Shown here piece by piece: positions 5,961-10,814 of a stretch of DNA of 10,814 bases. Each line of letters begins with the position of its first letter. Within the stretch, counting starts at the first letter, position 1. The stretch lies in contig JAFAPF010000255.1 in NCBI GenBank assembly GCA_019247245.1, positions 1 to 10,814 of the forward strand, written 5' to 3'. This DNA comes from Rubrobacter sp. (lineage in GTDB: Bacteria; Actinomycetota; Rubrobacteria; Rubrobacterales; Rubrobacteraceae). Under the pieces are notes generated by a model. It ran no database searches, was not told the DNA's origin, and was given only the letters and a program-made list of their open reading frames with translations. A program made the position numbers and the translations under genes.

Positions 5961-6595
5961 TCAACGATCTGTTTACCAACCTAGCACAATGGGTCGTCGA
6001 GCTTGTCTACTCGTTCGGCTACACCGGTGTGTTCGTCCTGATCGCGCTGATAAACCTGCACCTGCTACCGCTGCCCACGCAGCTGATCCTATCCCTCGCC
6101 GGCTTTTTGGTCGGACAGGGGCGCTTCTCGTTGGTTCTGGTGCTGATGGCGTCAACGGCGGGAGGGTTGGCTGCCTCGCTGGCACTGTACTTTTTAGGTC
6201 TTTGGATTGGCGAGGAGAACTTGCACCGGCTCATCGGACGGCTCGAGTGTTTCAAGCTCGTGTACAGATCAGATCTGCACAAAGCAAGTAAGGTGTTCGA
6301 GCGGCACGGCGGGAAGGCCATTGTCATCGGCCACCTCGTCCCAGCCGTGGGCGCCTTGATCTCCATACCAGCGGGCCTCAAACGCATGCCGCTCTTGAGG
6401 CAGTTTGTGGTCTACACCGTGGTCGGCAGCGGCCTGTGGAACGCGACGTTCATTACCCTCGGATGGGTGCTTGGAACCGAGTGGGTGATCATAGAGCAGT
6501 ACGCGCCGCTAATCGAATACACGGTACTGACCACCTTGATCGGAGGAGCACTCTGGTTCGTGTGGCATCGGAGAAAGGCACACAAGTATAAATGA
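5957..6595 (+). CDS. DedA-family integral membrane protein, charge-depleted
   Basis: DedA (SNARE-associated/VTT) proteins are small membrane proteins linked to lipid flipping and proton-driven membrane homeostasis. This 212-aa protein has the usual length and landmarks: LPLPTQLILSLAGFLVG (37-53), the Gly/Ala-rich helix at 69-86, FERHGGKAIVIGHLVPAVGALISIPAGLKRM (114-144) and WNATFITLGWVLG (161-173), with about five hydrophobic segments and a basic C-terminus. The conserved acidic positions before and within the PxPSE motif are N33 and Q42 here. The two conserved Arg of the GRFxPxxR motif (R130 and R136 in E. coli YqjA) are H126 and G132. This may be a specialised subgroup with altered transport chemistry. 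Neighbours: a possible coupled leader ORF upstream, and a tail-to-tail phosphatase-family gene whose annotated frame overlaps its last 87 bases. Confidence 0.85.
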   Translation: MINDLFTNLAQWVVELVYSFGYTGVFVLIALINLHLLPLPTQLILSLAGFLVGQGRFSLVLVLMASTAGGLAASLALYFLGLWIGEENLHRLIGRLECFKLVYRSDLHKASKVFERHGGKAIVIGHLVPAVGALISIPAGLKRMPLLRQFVVYTVVGSGLWNATFITLGWVLGTEWVIIEQYAPLIEYTVLTTLIGGALWFVWHRRKAHKYK

Positions 6596-7171
6596 CCGGA
6601 ACGTTCGTACCGCTCGCGACCTAATCTTCTTCGTGCGAACCACCCCCGGTTGAAGCTCCATCTCGAACCAGCGGACGCGATCCTCTTGGTCGGGGGTCTC
6701 TAACGCGCCCTCGCGGGCCTCGCGCACGATCCGGATAGCCTCTCCAGAAGGATGTCCCAGGGACACCAGAACCGAGGCTGCAACCAACCCGCGTTGACCA
6801 AGGCCTCCACGGCAGTGGACCACTACCGTTTGTCCTTCTTCGAGCTGCCCGGCTAAATCCTCGATCAAGGGCCTGTACTTGTCCTCCTCGGGCGCTGATG
6901 GAACCCCGTAGTCGGGGATTGGGAGGTGGAGGGCATCCATATCCATCTCCTCGGCCTTCTGGAAGAACTTAGGGATCCGAAGGTCCGAGTACTCGGCACG
7001 CTCCCTAAGGGAGACCAGAGCCTCCACGCCGTATTCCTGCCTGAGCCTCTGGAGATCGGTCTCGAGATCCCGCTCCCACCGCCCACCTGTCTCATCCGTC
7101 TTCTTACCAGGAGCGAAGGTCAACCCTAGCCGTCCGGGTAACTCCAGCACCTCCTGGGACAGAAAGTCCAC
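6509..7171 (-). CDS. CDKN3-like dual-specificity phosphatase family, probably defective
   Basis: The protein matches small cysteine-phosphatase-fold proteins resembling CDKN3: GRLGLTFAPGKK (13-24), a possible general acid in PIPDYGVP (D87), the phosphate loop VVHCRGGLGQRGLVAA (117-132) with nucleophile C120, and ETPDQEDRVRWFE (158-170). These enzymes dephosphorylate protein Ser/Thr/Tyr or other phosphoesters in the cytoplasm. Here the HCxxGxxR motif is broken: position 126, normally Arg, is Gln, with Arg one place later. The GTG start at 7171 has no ribosome binding site, although family-like sequence (SHPIRV) continues upstream of it in frame to a TGA with no start codon. After residue about 175 the tail is unlike the family and runs 87 bases into the convergent dedA-family gene. 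One-base indels at two homopolymers would repair both ends (see findings), giving a gene at about 6621-7214. It is either a pseudogene or a sequencing error. Confidence 0.7.
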   Translation of the reverse strand: MDFLSQEVLELPGRLGLTFAPGKKTDETGGRWERDLETDLQRLRQEYGVEALVSLRERAEYSDLRIPKFFQKAEEMDMDALHLPIPDYGVPSAPEEDKYRPLIEDLAGQLEEGQTVVVHCRGGLGQRGLVAASVLVSLGHPSGEAIRIVREAREGALETPDQEDRVRWFEMELQPGVVRTKKIRSRAVRTFRSFILVCLSPMPHEPECSSDQGGQYRVFD

Positions 7172-7310
7172 ACGGATAGGGTGGGATTCGGAGTTTTTCC
7201 TCTTCTCTGCTCATTAGCTTCTTTCTCTAGCTATCTACCGCCTGGAGAAAGTAGGTACAGCTCATCATATATCAACCTGCCATTGCGGTATCACGGGAAA
7301 TTCTGTTTGT

Positions 7311-7340
7311 TTAACCGGTATCGAGCAAATCGAGTAGACT
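7311..7340 (+). promoter_or_regulatory. Candidate promoter for the CoA-binding protein gene
   Basis: TTAACC (7311-7316) and TAGACT (7335-7340) have an 18-base spacer, which would place the transcript start about 38 bases before the ATG. Each matches consensus at four of six positions. On the other strand, TATGAT at 7269-7264 is a possible -10 for the divergent phosphatase-family gene, without a convincing -35. Confidence 0.3.
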
Positions 7341-7384
7341 AAGTAAGCTATCCAGCAGGTTCCGAGGATTTAAAAGGAGATGTT

Positions 7385-7783
7385 ATGAACGATCCCGAGA
7401 GCATCATCAAGGAGGCCAAAACCATCGCGGTGGTAGGACTCTCCGACGACCCGGAGAAGTACAGCCACGAGGTAGCCAGTTATCTGAAGGAGCAGGGCTA
7501 CCGAATCATCCCCGTCAACCCCAACTACGAAGAGGTATTCGGGGATCACGCTTACGACACGGTCGATCAGATCCCCGAGCAGGTGGATGTGGTAGACGTC
7601 TTCCTCCCCCCTGACAAGACCCCGAATGTTGCCGAGGATGCGGTCAATGCCGGGGTCAAGGTGTTGTGGCTACAGGAAGGTATCGAGAATGAGGAGGCGC
7701 GCCGGATAGCCGAGGAAGGTGGGCTCGTCTTCGTTCAGGACAGGTGCATGAAGCAAACGCACGAGGGATTACAGAAGAGTTAG
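7385..7783 (+). CDS. CoA-binding domain protein (YccU type)
   Basis: This 132-aa protein is a single Rossmann-like CoA_binding_2 domain, the full usual length for the family. Landmarks are AVVGLSDDPEKYSHEVASYL (15-34), the loop IIPVNPNYEEVFG (41-53), VDVVDVFLPPDK (67-78), VLWLQEGIENEEA (93-105) and the C-terminal DRCMKQTH (119-126). Structures of relatives bind CoA in this fold, but the cellular role is not established, so only the binding activity is suggested. A strong ribosome binding site, AAAGGAG (7373-7379), lies 5 bases before the ATG and fixes the start. It appears to be transcribed alone: a promoter-like pair lies upstream, and a 10-bp stem-loop lies between it and the glycosyltransferase operon 59 bases downstream. 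Confidence 0.9.
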   Translation: MNDPESIIKEAKTIAVVGLSDDPEKYSHEVASYLKEQGYRIIPVNPNYEEVFGDHAYDTVDQIPEQVDVVDVFLPPDKTPNVAEDAVNAGVKVLWLQEGIENEEARRIAEEGGLVFVQDRCMKQTHEGLQKS

Positions 7784-7795
7784 AGGCTTGTTACC

Positions 7796-7834
7796 AAGCT
7801 TCTTGCGTGTTCCACCAGATCTAACGAGAAGCTT
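7796..7834. repeat. 10-bp stem-loop ahead of the glycosyltransferase operon
   Basis: AAGCTTCT (7796-7803) is an exact inverted match to AGAAGCTT (7827-7834). The stem extends to 10 bp with one G-U pair (7804 with 7826) and a G-C pair (7805 with 7825), around a 19-base loop. There is no T-run. The 3' arm contains GAGAAG, the only purine-rich stretch before the GTG at 7843, so it could act as a weak terminator or mask that start. Confidence 0.5.
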
Positions 7835-7842
7835 CCGCCTGC

Positions 7843-8865
7843 GTGCGTGAGATCCTGTTCGTTGAGCTGTTGGGCGGGCTCGGTGATGTCCTAATCGCGC
7901 TACCGGCCATCCAAGCTCTGGCCCGCTCTCACCCTGAGGCACGCCTTACCGTACTCACCTTTCCGCCCGGCGGCGAGTTGCTTGAGCAAGATCCGCTGAT
8001 CCACCGGGTGGTGCACGCTCCCAGGCCCGACGCTGCCCACCCGTACCGTGCCCGGGAGGCGGTCGAGGTGCTGCTCACGCGAGGAAGCTGGGACCTGGTG
8101 GTCACGGACACGATCTACGAGGGTATCGGCGATCTGGTTTACTCCTCCGACGCGTCGCGCGTGATGACGAACCTGTGGCAAACGCCGCCCCCCGACGAGC
8201 GCGTGGGCGAACGCTTCGTCCGCCTCCTGCTCGTCGAGGGCCTGATCGAAGCATGGGCTATCGCTCCTCCCCAACTGCACCTCACCCCCAAAGAACGCTC
8301 CGTCACCGCCGGATGGCTCCTAGATGCCCGCCGCCCGCTCGTCTTCCTCTGCCCGGACGCGGGCATGGAGGTGAAGCGATGGCCGGAGGAGAACTGGAGT
8401 GCCCTGGGTCGCGCTCTTGGCAGCAATTACGGCGCGGGCATCGTAGTACCCGTCGGCTCCGATCCCGAGCAGGCGGCACGCGTCGTCCGGTTGATCGGAG
8501 AAAGAGCACGCGCGTGGCCGCGCGGCACACTCCGCAAGCTCGCCGCCGCCCTGTCGTGCGCAGACCTCGCCTTGGGGGCAGACACAGGACCGGTGCGTAT
8601 TGCCGCCGCCTTGGGTGTGCCTACGATCACGCTCTTCGGCCCCTCCTGGCACGGCCGCTACGGGCAGCCCCTTCCACACGTCAACCTCCAGGGCCATTCC
8701 CGCTGCCCCCAGCGCGTTGTCTCCGACTTTACCCAACAGCCCTGCTGGTACCAGGGGACATGCACGCTTGAGGAACGCTCGTGGCGCTCCTGCCTGGAGG
8801 ACATCTCCGTAGAGGATGTACTGGACGCGAGCATCCCCTTGCTGGTTCACGGAGGCATACGGTGA
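7843..8865 (+). CDS. GT9-family glycosyltransferase (ADP-heptose transferase-like), first copy
   Basis: This 340-aa GT-B-fold glycosyltransferase of family GT9 belongs to the group of ADP-heptose:LPS heptosyltransferases. Landmarks are the N-terminal GGLGDVLIALPAIQAL (11-26), LCPDAGMEVKRWPEENW (169-185), the sugar-nucleotide loop GADTGPVRIAAALGVPTITLFGP (245-267) and four Cys in the C-terminal part (288, 301, 307, 317), which occur in many Gram-positive-type GT9 proteins. The donor sugar cannot be read from sequence. No lipid A or heptose-synthesis genes are in view, so a surface polysaccharide or glycolipid is more likely than LPS. The start is GTG with only a weak ribosome binding site. The gene heads an operon with the next two genes, overlapping the second by 4 bases. 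Confidence 0.85.
   Translation: MREILFVELLGGLGDVLIALPAIQALARSHPEARLTVLTFPPGGELLEQDPLIHRVVHAPRPDAAHPYRAREAVEVLLTRGSWDLVVTDTIYEGIGDLVYSSDASRVMTNLWQTPPPDERVGERFVRLLLVEGLIEAWAIAPPQLHLTPKERSVTAGWLLDARRPLVFLCPDAGMEVKRWPEENWSALGRALGSNYGAGIVVPVGSDPEQAARVVRLIGERARAWPRGTLRKLAAALSCADLALGADTGPVRIAAALGVPTITLFGPSWHGRYGQPLPHVNLQGHSRCPQRVVSDFTQQPCWYQGTCTLEERSWRSCLEDISVEDVLDASIPLLVHGGIR
8851..8865 (+). promoter_or_regulatory. Coupling site: GGAGG plus GTGA overlap
   Basis: GGAGG (8851-8855) lies 6 bases before a GTG (8862) whose GTGA overlaps the TGA of the first GT9 gene. This decides the start of the second GT9 gene over the longer open frame that begins at 8781, and indicates translational coupling. Confidence 0.8.
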
Positions 8866-9932
8866 ACAGGCCTTGGGCAGAGGCGCGGCGCATCCTGGTG
8901 ATGCGGCTCGATAACATCGGCGACGTGGTGATGACGAGCCCCGTACTACGCGCTCTCAAGGAGAGCCTGCCCGCATCGAGTATCACGCTGATGGCGAGCC
9001 CCGGCGGGAGCAAGGCCGTACCGCTTCTGCCGTGGGTGGACGAGGTACTCCCGTGGCGCGTAGTCTGGCAGGAGCTGGGGAACCGTCTAGCCCGCGACCC
9101 GGCGCGGGAGTGGGAGCTGATCGAGACTTTGAAGGAGGGCAGGTATGACGCGGCCGTCATCCTCACCTCCTTCAAGCAGACCCCCCATGCCGCCGCCTAC
9201 GCCTGTGTCCTGGCGGACATCCCTCTCAGGCTAGGCGAGTCCAAGGAGTGGGGCGGTAGCGTTCTTACGACAGAGGTACCCCCCGCCCGCGACGAGCTAC
9301 ACCAGGCAGAGCGCAACCTACGGCTGATCGAACACGCCGGCTTCCAGGTCGAAGACCGCTCCTTGGGGGTCAGCGTGCCTCCGAGGGCGCGAAAGAGCAC
9401 CACCGCGCTGCTGAAAGCACATGGCGTGGTGCCGGGCACGCCGTATCTTTTGCTCTGCCCCTGGACGAGCTGCCAGGCCCGCACCTACGCCTCCGAGCGC
9501 TTTGCCCTCGCTACGCGCCGTCTCTCCGAAGAGACGGACTGGCCGGTCGTGGTGACCGGCACCGAAGCCGACCAAGCGCGCAGCGGCGAACTATTCAGCG
9601 TGTTGGACGGTCGCAGTGTAGACCTCGTTGGTACCACTGACCTATGTGAGCTTGCCGCGGTGGTTGAAGGCGCGCGGCTCGTGCTGACGAACAACACCTC
9701 AACCATGCACCTCGCCGATGCTCTGCGTACGCCGAGCGTGGTGCTGTTCTCGGGCACCGAGCTCGAAGAGCAATGGCGACCACGCGATGTATCACACCGG
9801 CTACTCCGCCGCGATACCGTCTGTAGTCCATGCTACGCCTTCATGTGTCCGTATCACCTGGAGTGCCTGGATATACCACCCAAAGAAGTAGTGGAGGCCA
9901 GTCTCTCGCTACTCGCCGAGGTGGAGCAGTAA
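8862..9932 (+). CDS. GT9-family glycosyltransferase, second copy
   Basis: A second GT9 glycosyltransferase (356 aa from the GTG at 8862) is distinct in sequence from the preceding copy. Landmarks are RILVMRLDNIGDVVMTSPVLRAL (10-32), LLLCPWTSC (196-204), VVVTGTEAD (229-237), the donor-site region LTNNTSTMHLADALRTPSVVLFSG (275-298) and a Cys cluster CSPCYAFMCPYHLEC (321-335). N-N-T replaces the more usual D-T-G of that loop, as in many non-LPS GT9 proteins. The GTG start is supported by GGAGG at 6-base spacing and the GTGA overlap with the previous stop. The frame stays open to 8781, but that extension is antisense-like filler inside the upstream gene. Two adjacent GT9 enzymes probably add successive or different sugars to one glycan. 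The exact substrate is unknown. Confidence 0.87.
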   Translation: MNRPWAEARRILVMRLDNIGDVVMTSPVLRALKESLPASSITLMASPGGSKAVPLLPWVDEVLPWRVVWQELGNRLARDPAREWELIETLKEGRYDAAVILTSFKQTPHAAAYACVLADIPLRLGESKEWGGSVLTTEVPPARDELHQAERNLRLIEHAGFQVEDRSLGVSVPPRARKSTTALLKAHGVVPGTPYLLLCPWTSCQARTYASERFALATRRLSEETDWPVVVTGTEADQARSGELFSVLDGRSVDLVGTTDLCELAAVVEGARLVLTNNTSTMHLADALRTPSVVLFSGTELEEQWRPRDVSHRLLRRDTVCSPCYAFMCPYHLECLDIPPKEVVEASLSLLAEVEQ

Positions 9933-9943
9933 AGGTCGCGGGC

Positions 9944-10814
9944 ATGACGCACGTGGCGATGGTGGCAGGCACGTACCAGCCCAAGCGTTGCGGCGTAGCG
10001 CACTACGTCCAACGCCTCCGGTCCGTTCTGGAGGAGCGCGGTGTCTCCTCGGTCGTGCTCACCACCAAAGAGGCGGCCCAGGCCAGCAAAGACCTAAGGG
10101 TGAAAGGCGTGGTACGCAGTTGGGGACCCGCCTCTCTGCCAGCGCTCGTCCGGGCCGTACGTAATGCACGGGCAGACGTGATCCATATCCAGCATGCGGC
10201 GGGCACGTACGGTTTCAAGCGCGCCGTCTTCTTCCTACCGCCACTGCTCAGGGCCGCCGGGGTCCGCGCTCCTCTGGTGACGACTGTGCACGAGTACGCC
10301 TGGTGGGAGTGGGAGCCACGCTTCATCCCGCAAAGGATGCTCGAATCACTCAAGGAATGGGGACAGCGCTGTGGTGTGTGGGACCGCGAAGATGGCTTCC
10401 TGTTAACCGGCAGCGACGCCCTGATCACGACGAACACCCTCATCGAAACCGCGATTACCGAACGGCTGCCGGGGCTAGCGACCCGTCTGCACCGCGCCCC
10501 GCTCGTCACCAACATAGACGTCGCCCCCGTGGATCGTGACCAGGCTAGGGAGGAGGTGCGCTCCCGGTACGGCTGGCCCCTCAATGTGTCGGTCATCGCC
10601 TACTTCGGCTTTCTCCACCCGGTCAAGGGGATAGAAAACCTGCTGAAGGCGCACAAAGAAGTACTCGAGGACCATCCCCAGGCTCGCCTGCTGCTACTGG
10701 GCGGAGTCGAAAGCCTGGCCCTCAGAGAGGAAGCCGCCTGGTACTGGAACAAGCTACACGCGCTCGTCGCGCAGCTAGGGCTCGAGGAGATGGTAGCCAT
10801 AACGGGGTACGTCG
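9944..10814 (+). CDS. GT4-type glycosyltransferase, C-terminus cut by window edge
   Basis: The frame is open from ATG 9944 to the end of the window (290 codons, no stop), so the gene is incomplete here. It reads as a GT-B-fold glycosyltransferase of the GT4/group 1 type: MTHVAMVAGTYQPKRCGVAHYVQRL (1-25) is a typical N-terminal beta-alpha unit with a Gly-containing donor/acceptor loop. It continues with ADVIHIQHAAG (77-87), PLVTTVHEYAWWEWEP (110-125), ALITTNTLIE (159-168) and the interdomain IAYFGFLHPVKGIENLL (218-234), followed by LLLLGG (249-254). The donor-binding E-x7-E region would lie beyond the edge. AAAGG (9931-9935), overlapping the previous TAA, lies 8 bases before the ATG, and only 11 bases separate the genes, so it belongs to the same operon as the two GT9 genes. 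Confidence 0.85.
   Translation, partial: MTHVAMVAGTYQPKRCGVAHYVQRLRSVLEERGVSSVVLTTKEAAQASKDLRVKGVVRSWGPASLPALVRAVRNARADVIHIQHAAGTYGFKRAVFFLPPLLRAAGVRAPLVTTVHEYAWWEWEPRFIPQRMLESLKEWGQRCGVWDREDGFLLTGSDALITTNTLIETAITERLPGLATRLHRAPLVTNIDVAPVDRDQAREEVRSRYGWPLNVSVIAYFGFLHPVKGIENLLKAHKEVLEDHPQARLLLLGGVESLALREEAAWYWNKLHALVAQLGLEEMVAITGYV

Noticed and set aside
8175..8771. 198-codon plus-strand ORF, Arg/Pro-rich
   Set aside because: It is a frame shadow of the GC-rich first GT9 gene.
8781..8861. 27-residue extension of the second GT9 gene inside the first
   Set aside because: GTG 8862 has GGAGG at 6 bases and a GTGA stop-start overlap; the extension is out-of-frame reading of the first gene and lacks family similarity.
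10003..10596. 197-codon minus-strand ORF
   Set aside because: It is antisense to the GT4-type gene, whose plus-strand frame has clear glycosyltransferase motifs.

Overview
The window looks like a chromosomal segment of a moderately GC-rich actinobacterium. A Rubrobacter-like lineage is my best guess. The reasons are an actinobacterial-type egtB-egtC ergothioneine pair that uses gamma-glutamylcysteine, frequent GTG starts, a short Thermotoga-type adenosylhomocysteinase-family protein, and no sign of an outer-membrane apparatus apart from GT9 glycosyltransferases. This assignment is inference: there is no rRNA or marker gene, and I could not run a database search.

Layout. (1) Bases 1-2291, + strand: egtB (iron-dependent sulfoxide synthase) and egtC (N-terminal-Cys amidohydrolase), two consecutive steps of ergothioneine synthesis; egtA, egtD and egtE are not in the window. 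(2) Bases 2292-3425: a repeat-bearing spacer and a membrane-anchored VanW-domain protein. (3) Bases 3426-3655: a convergent spacer with palindromes and a short tandem duplication. (4) Bases 3656-5626, - strand: a DUF4352 lipoprotein with an adenosylhomocysteinase-family gene upstream of it; the latter has lost several residues that are nearly invariant in true SAH hydrolases. (5) Bases 5627-5956: a divergent control region with a perfect 17-bp inverted repeat, and a 16-codon leader ORF whose stop overlaps the start of the next gene. (6) Bases 5957-6595, + strand: a DedA-family membrane protein with its usual charged residues replaced. (7) Bases 6509-7171, - strand: a CDKN3-like phosphatase-family gene with a displaced catalytic Arg and probable frame damage at both ends. 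(8) Bases 7385-7783, + strand: a small CoA-binding Rossmann protein. (9) Bases 7843-10814, + strand: a tight, more GC-rich glycosyltransferase operon (GT9, GT9, GT4), running off the right edge and probably the start of a surface-glycan cluster.

No tRNA, rRNA, CRISPR array, insertion sequence or phage gene was seen. The most unusual items are the catalytically altered SAHH homologue, the charge-neutralised DedA protein behind a coupled leader ORF, and the degraded or mis-assembled phosphatase gene. These are protein-family and gene-structure observations. I do not see a clearly new multi-gene system.
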